Shown: one piece after another, positions 1 to 9,934 of the stretch
Layout: each line of letters opens with the position of its first letter
Numbering within the stretch: the first letter of the stretch is position 1
Program-made: the position numbers and the translations under genes
Notes under the pieces: generated by a model
Told to the model about the DNA's origin: nothing
What the model saw: the letters and a program-made list of their open reading frames with translations, nothing else
Database searches by the model: none
Assembly (NCBI RefSeq): GCF_900580675.1
Contig: NZ_UTBG01000001.1
Coordinates: forward strand, 124,001 to 188,000
Reading direction: 5' to 3'
DNA from: Pseudomonas viridiflava
Lineage (GTDB): Bacteria; Pseudomonadota; Gammaproteobacteria; Pseudomonadales; Pseudomonadaceae
Length of the DNA: 64,000 bases

Positions 1-367
1 CGGCCAAGCCATGTCGGTTGCCGATGCGGTGCTGGTGGTGGTGCAGCCGGATGTGGCGTCGTTCAGCACTCTGGACCAGATGGACAGCCTGCTCGCGCCG
101 TACCTGCAACGCGAAAAACCGCCGCAACGCCTCTACGTGATCAACCAATTGGACGCTGCGCACCGCTTCAGCCTGGACATGGCCGACGTGTTCAAGGCGC
201 GCCTCGGTAGCGCCCTGCTGGGCACGGTCCACCGCGACTCGGCGTTCAGCGAAGCCCAAGCCTACGGGCGTGATCCCCTCGACCCTACCGTCAACAGTAT
301 CGGCTGCCAGGACGTCCACGCCCTGTGCCGCGCCTTGCTCGAACGAATCGACTCGGACCTTCCATGA
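1..367 (+). CDS. wssA: WssA, MinD/BcsQ-like protein (C-terminal part)
   Basis: Only the last ~120 codons are in the window; the frame is open from base 2. The visible part aligns along its whole length with the C-terminal half of WssJ at the other end of the operon (shared stretches such as SVAD.VLV, STLDQ/GTLDQ, LDMA..F..RLG, VHRD and DPLD). It is the C-terminal part of a ParA/MinD-type ATPase fold, as in BcsQ of other cellulose operons, which is linked to placing cellulose synthase at the cell pole. The P-loop lies outside the window. Its TGA stop overlaps the wssB start (ATGA), so it is translationally coupled and belongs to the same operon. Confidence 0.85.
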   Translation, partial: GQAMSVADAVLVVVQPDVASFSTLDQMDSLLAPYLQREKPPQRLYVINQLDAAHRFSLDMADVFKARLGSALLGTVHRDSAFSEAQAYGRDPLDPTVNSIGCQDVHALCRALLERIDSDLP

Positions 368-2583
368 CCGACAATACGTCCTCCACGCCCTTCATCGAAG
401 GGCGCGCTGAACAGCGCCTGAATGGCGCCATCGCGCGCTTCAATCGCTGGCCGTCGGCGCTGCGTACGGTGCTGGTTTTCGCCAGTTGCGTGCTCGGTGC
501 CTTGCTGTTGTTGGGCATCATCAGCGCGCCGCTGGACCTCTACAGCCAGTGCCTGTTTGCCGCCGTGTGCTTTATGGCGGTGCTGGTGCTGCGCAAGATC
601 CCGGGGCGCCTGGCGATCCTCGCGCTGGTGGTGCTGTCGCTGGTGGCCTCGCTGCGCTACATGTTCTGGCGCATCACCTCGACCCTGGGTTTTGAAACCT
701 GGGTCGACATGTTTTTCGGCTACGGCCTGGTCGCCGCCGAGTTCTATGCGCTGATCGTGCTGATCTTCGGCTACGTGCAAACCGCCTGGCCGCTGCGCCG
801 CACGCCGGTATGGCTCAAGACCGAACCCGAAGAATGGCCGACGGTCGACGTGTTCATCCCCACTTATAACGAAGCCCTGAGCATCGTTAAGTTGACCATT
901 TTTGCCGCCCAGGCGATGGACTGGCCCAAGGACAAGCTGCGCGTCCATGTGCTCGATGACGGCCGCCGTGACGAGTTCCGCGACTTCTGCCGCAAGGTCG
1001 GGGTGAACTACATCCGTCGCGATAACAACTTCCACGCCAAGGCCGGCAACCTCAACGAAGCGTTGAAGATCACCGACGGCGAATACGTCGCGCTGTTCGA
1101 CGCCGACCACGTGCCGACGCGCTCCTTCCTGCAGGTGAGCCTGGGCTGGTTCCTGAAGGACCCGAAGCTGGCGATGCTGCAAACGCCGCACTTCTTCTTC
1201 TCGCCGGATCCGTTCGAAAAGAACCTCGACACCTTCCGCGCCGTGCCCAACGAGGGCGAGCTGTTCTACGGCCTGGTGCAGGACGGCAACGACCTGTGGA
1301 ACGCGACGTTCTTCTGCGGCTCGTGTGCGGTGATCCGCCGTAAGCCGCTGCTGGAAATCGGCGGCGTGGCCGTCGAAACCGTCACCGAAGACGCCCACAC
1401 CGCGCTCAAGCTCAACCGCCTGGGCTACAACACCGCTTACCTGGCCATCCCGCAAGCTGCTGGCCTGGCCACCGAAAGCCTGTCGCGCCACATCAACCAG
1501 CGGATTCGCTGGGCACGCGGCATGGCGCAGATTTTCCGCACCGACAACCCGCTGCTCGGCAAGGGCCTGAAGTGGGGCCAGCGCGTCTGCTATGCCAACG
1601 CCATGCTGCACTTCTTCTATGGTCTGCCGCGCCTGGTGTTTCTCACCGCGCCGTTGGCCTACCTGATTTTCGGCGCGGAAATTTTCCACGCCTCGGCGCT
1701 GATGATCGTCGCCTACGTGCTGCCTCACCTGGTGCACTCCAGCCTGACCAACTCACGCATCCAGGGGCGCTTCCGGCACTCGTTCTGGAACGAGGTGTAC
1801 GAGACGGTACTGGCCTGGTACATCCTGCCGCCGGTGCTGGTCGCGCTGGTCAACCCCAAGGCCGGTGGCTTCAACGTCACCGACAAGGGCGGGATCATCG
1901 ACAAGCAGTTCTTCGACTGGAAACTGGCGCGGCCGTACCTGGTGCTGTTGGCGGTGAACCTGGTCGGGCTGGGTTTCGGTATCCATCAGTTGGTCTGGGG
2001 CGATGCGTCCACCGCTGTGACGGTGGCGATCAACCTGACCTGGACCCTCTATAACCTGATCATCACCAGTGCCGCCGTGGCCGTGGCATCCGAGACACGC
2101 CAAGTGCGCTCCGAGCCACGTGTGAGTGCGAAATTGCCGGTCAGCGTGATCTGCGCCGACGGCCGCGTGCTCGCCGGTATCACCCAGGATTTCTCGCAGA
2201 ACGGCTTTGGCCTGATCCTGGATGAAGGTCACTCCATCAGCCAGGGCGAACGGGTGCAGCTGGTGCTGTCGCGTAACGGCCTGGACAGTTTGTTCCAGGC
2301 GCGAGTCGCGTTCAGCAAGGGGGCGCAGATCGGCGCGCAATTTGAATCGCTGTCGCTGCGCGAACAAAGCGAGCTTGTGCGTCTGACGTTTTCCCGCGCC
2401 GACACCTGGGCAGCCAGTTGGGGGGCCGGTCAGCCCGATACACCGCTGGCGGCGCTGCGTGAAGTCGGCGGCATTGGCATTGGCGGCCTGTTCACCCTGT
2501 GCCGCGCCACATTATTTGAATTGCGAATGGCCTTGCGCCGCATTTCCTCAAAACCGCTCGATACGCTGATGGACAAGCCATGA
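364..2583 (+). CDS. wssB: WssB, cellulose synthase catalytic subunit (BcsA-type)
   Basis: Inner-membrane processive GT2 glycosyltransferase that polymerises UDP-glucose into beta-1,4-glucan and extrudes it. The 739-residue product has N-terminal membrane segments, then the GT-A core with the aspartate pair in VLDDGR (about 198), DADH (about 246), TED (about 343) and Q-x-x-RW (about 379), then further membrane helices and a C-terminal PilZ domain from about residue 580 (RSEPR followed by DFSQNG), which binds cyclic-di-GMP. The ATG at 364 is preferred over one at 325 because it overlaps the wssA stop as ATGA. It works with WssC in the membrane. Confidence 0.97.
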   Translation: MTDNTSSTPFIEGRAEQRLNGAIARFNRWPSALRTVLVFASCVLGALLLLGIISAPLDLYSQCLFAAVCFMAVLVLRKIPGRLAILALVVLSLVASLRYMFWRITSTLGFETWVDMFFGYGLVAAEFYALIVLIFGYVQTAWPLRRTPVWLKTEPEEWPTVDVFIPTYNEALSIVKLTIFAAQAMDWPKDKLRVHVLDDGRRDEFRDFCRKVGVNYIRRDNNFHAKAGNLNEALKITDGEYVALFDADHVPTRSFLQVSLGWFLKDPKLAMLQTPHFFFSPDPFEKNLDTFRAVPNEGELFYGLVQDGNDLWNATFFCGSCAVIRRKPLLEIGGVAVETVTEDAHTALKLNRLGYNTAYLAIPQAAGLATESLSRHINQRIRWARGMAQIFRTDNPLLGKGLKWGQRVCYANAMLHFFYGLPRLVFLTAPLAYLIFGAEIFHASALMIVAYVLPHLVHSSLTNSRIQGRFRHSFWNEVYETVLAWYILPPVLVALVNPKAGGFNVTDKGGIIDKQFFDWKLARPYLVLLAVNLVGLGFGIHQLVWGDASTAVTVAINLTWTLYNLIITSAAVAVASETRQVRSEPRVSAKLPVSVICADGRVLAGITQDFSQNGFGLILDEGHSISQGERVQLVLSRNGLDSLFQARVAFSKGAQIGAQFESLSLREQSELVRLTFSRADTWAASWGAGQPDTPLAALREVGGIGIGGLFTLCRATLFELRMALRRISSKPLDTLMDKP

Positions 2584-4853
2584 CTTCCACACGCTTTTTT
2601 GCGCGCGCCCACTCGCGTGCGGCACTCACGTTGCTGATTGCCTCGCTGCTGGGACTGAGCCCGCTGCTGCAGGCCTCCGACAAATCGTCCGCCGCGCCTG
2701 TCGCTGTGCAGGGCGCCGATGACGGCTACAGCCTCACCCTCAAGCAATTGGGGCGTCGAGACACCATGAACCTGCAAGGAGTGGAGTCGTCCGATAGCGT
2801 CAACTTCGACATTCGTGCCGACCAAGTAGTGACCGGCGCGCAAGTGCTGCTCAACTATAGCTACTCGCCAGCGCTGCTGGCGGACCTGTCGCAGATCAAC
2901 GTGCTGGTCAACGACGAAGTCGCCGCCAGCATCCCGCTGACCAAGGTAGGCGCCGGTACGGCGCAACAGACTCTGGTACAGATCCCGCCGCGCCTGATCA
3001 CTGAATTCAACCGCCTGCGGGTGCAGTTCATCGGTCACTACACTATGTCCTGCGAAGACCCTTTGCACAGCAGCCTATGGGCAAAAATCAGCAACAGCAG
3101 CGAACTGAAATTGCAGGTGTCGCAGATCCAGTTGAAAGACGACCTGTCGGTGTTGCCGCTGCCGTTCTTCGACAAGCGCGATGCGCGCCAGGTCAACCTG
3201 CCGTTTGTGTTTGCCACCGCCCCGGATAACGCCACGCTGGAAGCTGCGGCCACCTTGTCGTCGTGGTTCGGCGCACTGGCCAGCTACCGTGGCGCGACAT
3301 TCCCCGCCACCTATGGCGCGATTCCCGCCAAGGGCAACGCGATTGTCTTGGTGCTGAGCCCGAACGCGGTCGACGTCAACGGCGTAAAAGTCGCGCAGGC
3401 CACCGGGCCGACGCTCAACCTGATCACCAACCCCAACGACCCACGGGGCAAGCTGTTGATCGTATCCGGCCGCGATGGCGCCGAACTCAAGCGCGCCGCG
3501 ACGGCTGTGGCCCTTGGCAGCCCGGTGTTGGCCGGCAGCAGCGTGGTCATCGACAAGCTCGAAAGCCTCGCGCCGCGCCGCCCGTATGACGCGCCGAACT
3601 GGGTGCCGAGTGATCGCCCGGTGCGCCTGGGTGAACTGGTCGACTTGAAAAAACTCAGCGTCGCGGGCTACAACCCCGGCGCCATCAACGTCGACTTCCG
3701 CCTGCCGCCTGACCTGTTCAATTGGCGTGAAGAAGGCGTGCCGTTGCACCTCAAGTACCGCTACACCCCGCAACAGGTGTCGACCAATTCGTCGCTGCTG
3801 GTTGGGCTGGATGACCAGTTCATGAAGGCCATGCCGCTGCCATCGATTACCAGCCTGGCGGACGGCAAGACACTGCTGAGTATGATGCAGAAAGACAACA
3901 CGCTGCCGCGCGAAGCCAACGTACTGTTGCCTATCAGCTCGGCGTCGCCGATGTCCAAGCTGCAACTGCGCTTTATGTACGATTACATCAAGGAAGGCGA
4001 ATGCCGCGATATCATCGTCGATAACATGCGCGGCACTATCGACCCGGATTCGAGCCTGGACATCACCGGCTATCAGCACTTCATCGCCATGCCCAACCTG
4101 GGCGTGTTCAATGATGCCGGCTTCCCGTTCACGCGCCTGGCAGATCTTTCCGAGTCGGCCGTGGTGTTGCCGGACACATTCGGCACCAATGAGCTGAGCG
4201 CCTACCTCACCATCCTCGGCCGCTTCGGCGAGTCCACCGGCTATCCGGCCACCGCCGTCAAAGTGGTGCAGGCCAAAGATGTGCAAAGTGTTGCCGACAA
4301 AGACTTGCTCGTGATCGCCACCGGCGCTGACCAGCCGTTGCTCAAGCAGTGGCAGCGCTACCTGCCGGCCAGCGTCAACGGGATGCAACAGCACTTCAAA
4401 TTGTCTGACCTGCCGCGTTACGTGAGCAACTGGGTCAGTCCCGACGCCGAGGCCAATAAGCACGCTGCCAATTCAGCGATTAGCTTCAACAGCTTGAGTA
4501 CCAGCACCTGGTTTGCCGGTTTCGAATCCCCGCTCAAGGCCGGGCGCAGTGTAGTGCTGATCTCCAGCACCCAGCCAGAAGGCCTGCAGGCCGCGACGGC
4601 GGTGCTGATCGGCGGTGACCAGTACAAAGAAACGATCCAGGGCAGTCTCGCCGTGGTACAGGGCACTCAGGTCAGTTCGCTGGTGGCTGACCAGCAGTAC
4701 TACGTCGGCAAGCTGGGGCTGTTCAAGCAGGTGCAATGGCAGCTGTCGCAGAACCTTGGCTGGATGCTGGTGTTCACCTTCCTTGGCCTGGTGATTGTGA
4801 CCTGCCTGATTTACCTGTCGCTGCGCGCACGTGCAAAACGGCGGCTGGCATGA
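2580..4853 (+). CDS. wssC: WssC, cellulose synthase periplasmic subunit (BcsB-type)
   Basis: Membrane-anchored periplasmic partner of WssB that guides the nascent glucan. The 757-residue protein starts with a signal sequence (hydrophobic stretch about residues 13-28), has the large carbohydrate-binding/flavodoxin-like BcsB body, and ends with one membrane helix (about 725-747) followed by a basic tail, the usual BcsB topology. The start overlaps the wssB stop by four bases and the stop overlaps the wssD start, so expression is coupled on both sides. Confidence 0.95.
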   Translation: MTSTRFFARAHSRAALTLLIASLLGLSPLLQASDKSSAAPVAVQGADDGYSLTLKQLGRRDTMNLQGVESSDSVNFDIRADQVVTGAQVLLNYSYSPALLADLSQINVLVNDEVAASIPLTKVGAGTAQQTLVQIPPRLITEFNRLRVQFIGHYTMSCEDPLHSSLWAKISNSSELKLQVSQIQLKDDLSVLPLPFFDKRDARQVNLPFVFATAPDNATLEAAATLSSWFGALASYRGATFPATYGAIPAKGNAIVLVLSPNAVDVNGVKVAQATGPTLNLITNPNDPRGKLLIVSGRDGAELKRAATAVALGSPVLAGSSVVIDKLESLAPRRPYDAPNWVPSDRPVRLGELVDLKKLSVAGYNPGAINVDFRLPPDLFNWREEGVPLHLKYRYTPQQVSTNSSLLVGLDDQFMKAMPLPSITSLADGKTLLSMMQKDNTLPREANVLLPISSASPMSKLQLRFMYDYIKEGECRDIIVDNMRGTIDPDSSLDITGYQHFIAMPNLGVFNDAGFPFTRLADLSESAVVLPDTFGTNELSAYLTILGRFGESTGYPATAVKVVQAKDVQSVADKDLLVIATGADQPLLKQWQRYLPASVNGMQQHFKLSDLPRYVSNWVSPDAEANKHAANSAISFNSLSTSTWFAGFESPLKAGRSVVLISSTQPEGLQAATAVLIGGDQYKETIQGSLAVVQGTQVSSLVADQQYYVGKLGLFKQVQWQLSQNLGWMLVFTFLGLVIVTCLIYLSLRARAKRRLA

Positions 4854-6046
4854 TGCGTAAAGCCGGTTGGGTTGCGTTGTGCGCCGCGCTTTTCGCCGGG
4901 GCAGCCCAGGCGCAAACGTGCGATCCGCAATGGCCCCTGTGGCAGAACTACGCGACGCGCTTTGTGCAGGAAGACGGGCGGGTATTGAACTCGTCCCTGA
5001 ACCCCAGCGAAAGCAATTCCGAAGGGCAGTCGTACGCCATGTTCTTTGCCCTGGTGGGCAACGACCGCGCGCGTTTCGACAAGCTCTGGGCGTGGACCAA
5101 GTCCAATATGGCAGGCAACGACATCAGCCGCACTCTGCCTGCCTGGTTGTGGGGCAAGAACAAGGACGGCGAGTGGGGCGTGATCGACGCCAACTCTGCC
5201 AGCGACGCGGACCTGTGGATTGCCTACGCGCTGCTTGAAGCGGCGCGGCTGTGGAATGTACCGCAGTACCGCGCTGATGCGCAGTTGATGTTGGCGAATG
5301 TCGAAAAGACCTTGATCGTGCGTGTGCCAGGCCTGGGCAAGATGCTGTTGCCCGGGCCGGTGGGATACAGCTACCCGCAAGGTTTGTGGCGCTTCAACCC
5401 CAGCTATCAAGTCCTGGCGCAATTGCGACGCTTCCACAAGGAGCGCCCCAACGGCGGATGGAACGAAGTGGCCGAGAGTAACGCCAAGATGCTCGCCGAT
5501 CCCAAGGGCAACCCCCATGGCATCGCCGCTAATTGGGTGGGTTACCGCGCTACCAGCGCAAATGCCGGCATGTTTGTGGTCGACCCGTATTCCGATGACC
5601 TCGGTAGCTACGACGCGATTCGCACCTACCTGTGGGCGGGCATGACCGCCAAGGGCGACCCGCTGGCGGCGCCGATGCTCAAGGCGTTGAGCGGCTTTTC
5701 GCGGGCGACGGCGGCCTCTCCCAGTGGCTTGCCACCGGAGAAGCTCCACGTGCTCACCGGTGTTGCCGAAAAGAACAACGGTTTTTCGCCGCTGGGCTTC
5801 TCGGCCTCTGCCCTGGTGTTTTTCCAGGCGCGTGGCGAAACCGCGCTGATGCAACTGCAAAAAAACAAGTTGGATGAGGTGCTGGGCAAGACCCTGACCG
5901 CATTGGCGCCCGATGACGCGCAGCCGCTGTATTACGACTACATGCTCAGCCTGTTCAGCCAAGGCTTTACCGATCAAAAGTACCGATTCGAACAGGACGG
6001 TACGGTCAAATTATTCTGGGAGGCCGCATGCGCCGCCACACGCTAG
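4850..6046 (+). CDS. wssD: WssD, periplasmic endoglucanase, GH8 (BcsZ-type)
   Basis: Periplasmic beta-1,4-endoglucanase that trims cellulose during secretion. The 398-residue product has a signal peptide ending near AQA-Q and GH8 features: the acidic residue in the SEGQSY motif (about residue 58, the usual proton donor) and SDADLW (about 119-123). Two tandem ATGs at 4850 and 4853 overlap the wssC stop (ATGATG); either could start translation, and a longer in-frame extension inside wssC is unlikely because it would precede the signal peptide. The 3' end overlaps wssE by 19 bases. Confidence 0.94.
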   Translation: MMRKAGWVALCAALFAGAAQAQTCDPQWPLWQNYATRFVQEDGRVLNSSLNPSESNSEGQSYAMFFALVGNDRARFDKLWAWTKSNMAGNDISRTLPAWLWGKNKDGEWGVIDANSASDADLWIAYALLEAARLWNVPQYRADAQLMLANVEKTLIVRVPGLGKMLLPGPVGYSYPQGLWRFNPSYQVLAQLRRFHKERPNGGWNEVAESNAKMLADPKGNPHGIAANWVGYRATSANAGMFVVDPYSDDLGSYDAIRTYLWAGMTAKGDPLAAPMLKALSGFSRATAASPSGLPPEKLHVLTGVAEKNNGFSPLGFSASALVFFQARGETALMQLQKNKLDEVLGKTLTALAPDDAQPLYYDYMLSLFSQGFTDQKYRFEQDGTVKLFWEAACAATR

Positions 6047-9000
6047 CCCTCACGATGTTGGCCACCCTGGCGTCCAGCGCCAGCTTCGCCGCGTCCACCG
6101 ACCCACAAGCCGTGCTGATCGAGCAGGGTTACTATTGGCAGTCGAAGAAAAACCCGGAGCGGGCCGCTGAATCCTGGCAGAAGCTTCTGGGGCTTAGCCC
6201 TGAACAGCCGGACGCGCTTTACGGAATGGGCCTGATCCAGGTGCAACAACAGCACCCGGAAGAGGCGCAAAAATACCTGGCCCGCTTGCGCGCGATCTCG
6301 CCGCAGCCACGCCAGGCGTTGCAGCTCGAGCAAGACATCGCCGTCAACACGCCGACCAACGCCGCGCTGCTGGAGCAAGCCCGTGAACTGGGCGAGCCAG
6401 TTGAAGAGCGCGAGCAGGCCGTGGCGCTGTATCGCCGGATTTTCCAGGGGCGCCAGCCTCAGGGCCTGATCGCCCGTGAGTATTACAACGCCCTGGCGTT
6501 TACGCCCAAAGGCACGGCCGAAGGCATTGCCGGCCTGCAGCGTGTAACGCGTGAACGGCCTGACGACTCGATCGCCGCACTGTTCCTCGCCCGGCATCTG
6601 GCGCGCAACCCGAGCACGCGTGTCGACGGTATCCGTGCCATGGCGCGCCTGGCACCCAACAACGAAGTCGGCGGCGCCGCTGACGAGGGCTGGCGCTTTG
6701 CGCTGGTGTGGCTTGGTGCGCCTGATCGTGAACAGGTGCCGTTGTTCCAGGAGTTCCTGGCCAAGCACCCGGACGACAGTGAAATCCGTGCCCTAATGAA
6801 CAAGGGCATTGCCCAGGGCAAGGGTGGCGGCGGCTGGCAGCGCGACCCAAAGCTGGTCAAGGCCTTCAAAGCACTCGACGACGGTGACCTGAAAACCGCC
6901 GAGCCGTTACTGGCGGCGCGGCTGGCTGAAAAGTCCAACGATGTCGACGCGCTTGGCGGCATGGGCGTGGTTCGTCAACAGCAGCAACGCTTCAGCGACG
7001 CGGAGAATTACCTGGCCCAGGCCACCCGCTTGCCCGGCGGTGCAGCCTGGCAAAAGGCCCTGAACGACGTGCGTTACTGGAGCCTGCTGAGCCAGGCCCG
7101 CGAGGCCCAGACGGCCGGCCGTTTGAGTCAGGCGCGTGACCTCGCGGCCCAGGCCGAGCGCCTGAACCCGGGCAGGTCTGACGCTACCGTGGCGCTGGCC
7201 GGTTTCCAGGCCCAGGACAATCAGTTCGATGCCTCCGAGGCCAGCTACCGCAAAGTGCTGGCGCGCAACCCGGGCGACCCGGACGCCTTGAATGGCCTGA
7301 TCGGTGTGCTGTCGCAATCCGGCCGCCCGGACGAAGCCTTGAAACTGATCGACTCGCTGTCACCCGCTGATCGCAGCAAATTTTCTTCGAGCGTAAAAAT
7401 CAAGGCCTTACGCGCCACGCAGATGGGCAAGCTGGCCGATCAACGGGGCGACTTGAAAGGCGCGCAAGCGGCCTATCAGCAAGCCATCGACGCCGATCCG
7501 GAGAACCCATGGACGCGTTTCGCGTTGGCACGCGTTTACCTGCGCGACGGGCAGATTCGCAACGCCCGCGCCTTGATCGACGGCCTGCTCAAAAGCCAAC
7601 CCAACCAGCCGGACACGCTGTACACCAGCACCTTGCTGTCGGTTGAACTGGACGAGTGGAAAGCAGCGGATGCCACGCTTTCGCGCATTCCTGCTGGCCA
7701 GCGCACGGCGGATATGAACGAACTGGCCAGCGACATCGCGCTGCACAAGCAGACCGAAATCGCTATCGAAAGCGCCCGTCGTGGTCAGCGTCCCGAGGCC
7801 TTGGCGCTGCTGGGCCGCAGTGCAACGCTGGCGGGTAAAAAACCTGAACGCCTGGCGGTGCTGGCGTCTGCTTATGTTGACGTAGGCGCGCCGGAAGAAG
7901 GCTTGCAGATCATGCAAGGCGTGCTGGAAAAAACGCCAAACCCCACGCCCGACCAGAAGCTGCTCTACGCCAGCGTGCTGCTCAAGGCAAACCATTACAC
8001 CGAGGCCGGTGACATTCTGCGCGACATGCAGGGCCAACCGCTGAGTGACGCCGGGCGCCAACGCTACGAAGACCTTATCTTCCAGTATCGGGTTAAGCAG
8101 GCCGACGCGCTGCGTGAAAAGAACGACTTGGTAGCGGCCTACGACATGCTCTCGCCGGCTCTGGTGCAACGCCCCCACGACACGTCGGCCATCGCGGTGC
8201 TGGCGCGTATGTATGCCGACGGAGGCGACGGCAAGAAAGCCATGGCGCTTTACGAACCGCTCGTGCAGCAGAACCCCAACAACGCTCGCCTGCAACTGGG
8301 CCTGGCCGGTATCGCCTTGAAGGGTGGCAACCGCAGCCTGGCGGAGTCGGCCACCGACAAGGCGCTGCGGCTGGACCCGACCAATGCCGAGACCCTGACC
8401 GCCGCAGGTCAGATCTACCAGGGCCTGGGTCGTAACGCCGAGGCCGCCGAACTGCTACGTCGCGCGCTGGCGATTGAAAACACCCAGCGCACCCAGGCGC
8501 GCTCGGCTTTGGCCGACGCCCAAGGCGTGGCCTACAACCCGTTTGTCGGCCTGCCGGGCCAGCGTCGCCAGATAACCGATTTGGCGGTTGATCGCGGCGC
8601 GGTTCCACCGCCGATCGATGCGCCGGCCAATTTGATGCCCACGCCGGTATCGGCGCCTGGAAATACAGTGGCCGCTGCCGGCTTTGCCCCTTCGAACAAA
8701 CTGAGCGACCCGTTCGTGCCACCTACGCGCATCGCCGCGCTGGATAACCCCACGTTGAGTCCGGCACGCCGTGCGCTTGATGGCTTGCTGCGTGATCGCA
8801 GTGGTTACCTGGTGCAAGGCTTGAGTGTGCGCAGTAACAATGGTGAAAGCGGTTTGAGCAAAATCACCGACGTGGAGACGCCGTTCGAGGCGCGCATGCC
8901 GGTGGGTGATTACAACGTTGCGTTGCGTGTAACGCCGGTGAGCTTGAGTTCCGGTTCGGTCAAGGCCATTTCTGCGACGCGTTTTGGCGCTGGCGCAGGA

Positions 9001-9918
9001 GAGGACGGCGCCAAGAGAGAAAACGGTGTCGGCCTGGCAGTTGCAGTTGAAGACCCGGCGCAGGGCGTAAAGGGTGACATCGGTGTCAGCCCGCTTGGCT
9101 TCACCTATAGCACTGTGGTCGGTGGCGTTAGTGTGAATAGACCGTTCACCGAAGGCGGCAACCTGCGCTATGGCGTGAATGTTTCGAGGCGCCCGATCAC
9201 CGATAGCGTGACCTCGTTTGCCGGTTCAAAAGCCAGGATCACTAACACCGATGGCGAGGTCATCGAGAAGAAGTGGGGAGGTGTAACCGCCAACGGCGGG
9301 CGTGCCGAGTTGAGCTACGACAACCAGGAAGTGGGTGCCTACGGCTACGCGTCATTGCACCAGCTACTCGGCAATCACGTTGAAGACAACACCCGCATGG
9401 AGTTGGGCAGCGGCGTTTATTGGTACCTGCGCAACACGCCAACAGATACGCTCACGCTGGGTATCAGCGGTATGGCCATGGGCTTCAAGGACAACCAGGG
9501 TAACTACACCTACGGCAATGGCGGCTACTTCAGCCCGCAACGCTTCTTCTCAATTGCCGTGCCGGTTCGTTGGGCGCAGAGCTTCGACCGTTTCAGCTAC
9601 GAGTTGAAAAGTTCGGTGGGCGTGCAGCATATCGCGCAAGATGGCGCCGATTACTTCCCGACGGAGAATCAACTGCAAGCCGCATTTGATAATCCGAAAT
9701 ACAACAGCAGCAGCAAGACCGGCGTCGGCTACAGCCTCAACGCAGCCGCCGAATACCGTCTTACTTCCCGCTTTTATCTGGGTGGCGAAGTCGGTGTCGA
9801 CAACGCCCAGGATTACCGCCAGTACGTCGGCAACGCGTACCTGCGTTACCTGTTTGAAGACCTGAGCGGGCCAATGCCCTTGCCGGTCAGCCCGTACCGT
9901 TCCCCCTATTCGAATTGA
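6028..9918 (+). CDS. wssE: WssE, cellulose export protein with TPRs and outer-membrane barrel (BcsC-type)
   Basis: The 1296-residue product has a signal peptide (cleavage near FAA-S, about residue 23), then a long alpha-helical array of TPR-like repeats (about 25-830), a Pro-rich linker, and a C-terminal BcsC domain predicted to form the outer-membrane beta-barrel that exports cellulose (about 930-1290, rich in alternating aromatic and polar residues). The ATG at 6028 follows a GGGAGG ribosome-binding site inside the end of wssD. The barrel and TPR order matches BcsC, combining the roles of AlgE and AlgK in alginate export. Confidence 0.95.
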   Translation: MRRHTLALTMLATLASSASFAASTDPQAVLIEQGYYWQSKKNPERAAESWQKLLGLSPEQPDALYGMGLIQVQQQHPEEAQKYLARLRAISPQPRQALQLEQDIAVNTPTNAALLEQARELGEPVEEREQAVALYRRIFQGRQPQGLIAREYYNALAFTPKGTAEGIAGLQRVTRERPDDSIAALFLARHLARNPSTRVDGIRAMARLAPNNEVGGAADEGWRFALVWLGAPDREQVPLFQEFLAKHPDDSEIRALMNKGIAQGKGGGGWQRDPKLVKAFKALDDGDLKTAEPLLAARLAEKSNDVDALGGMGVVRQQQQRFSDAENYLAQATRLPGGAAWQKALNDVRYWSLLSQAREAQTAGRLSQARDLAAQAERLNPGRSDATVALAGFQAQDNQFDASEASYRKVLARNPGDPDALNGLIGVLSQSGRPDEALKLIDSLSPADRSKFSSSVKIKALRATQMGKLADQRGDLKGAQAAYQQAIDADPENPWTRFALARVYLRDGQIRNARALIDGLLKSQPNQPDTLYTSTLLSVELDEWKAADATLSRIPAGQRTADMNELASDIALHKQTEIAIESARRGQRPEALALLGRSATLAGKKPERLAVLASAYVDVGAPEEGLQIMQGVLEKTPNPTPDQKLLYASVLLKANHYTEAGDILRDMQGQPLSDAGRQRYEDLIFQYRVKQADALREKNDLVAAYDMLSPALVQRPHDTSAIAVLARMYADGGDGKKAMALYEPLVQQNPNNARLQLGLAGIALKGGNRSLAESATDKALRLDPTNAETLTAAGQIYQGLGRNAEAAELLRRALAIENTQRTQARSALADAQGVAYNPFVGLPGQRRQITDLAVDRGAVPPPIDAPANLMPTPVSAPGNTVAAAGFAPSNKLSDPFVPPTRIAALDNPTLSPARRALDGLLRDRSGYLVQGLSVRSNNGESGLSKITDVETPFEARMPVGDYNVALRVTPVSLSSGSVKAISATRFGAGAGEDGAKRENGVGLAVAVEDPAQGVKGDIGVSPLGFTYSTVVGGVSVNRPFTEGGNLRYGVNVSRRPITDSVTSFAGSKARITNTDGEVIEKKWGGVTANGGRAELSYDNQEVGAYGYASLHQLLGNHVEDNTRMELGSGVYWYLRNTPTDTLTLGISGMAMGFKDNQGNYTYGNGGYFSPQRFFSIAVPVRWAQSFDRFSYELKSSVGVQHIAQDGADYFPTENQLQAAFDNPKYNSSSKTGVGYSLNAAAEYRLTSRFYLGGEVGVDNAQDYRQYVGNAYLRYLFEDLSGPMPLPVSPYRSPYSN

Positions 9919-9934
9919 TTGATCGGAGTCATCC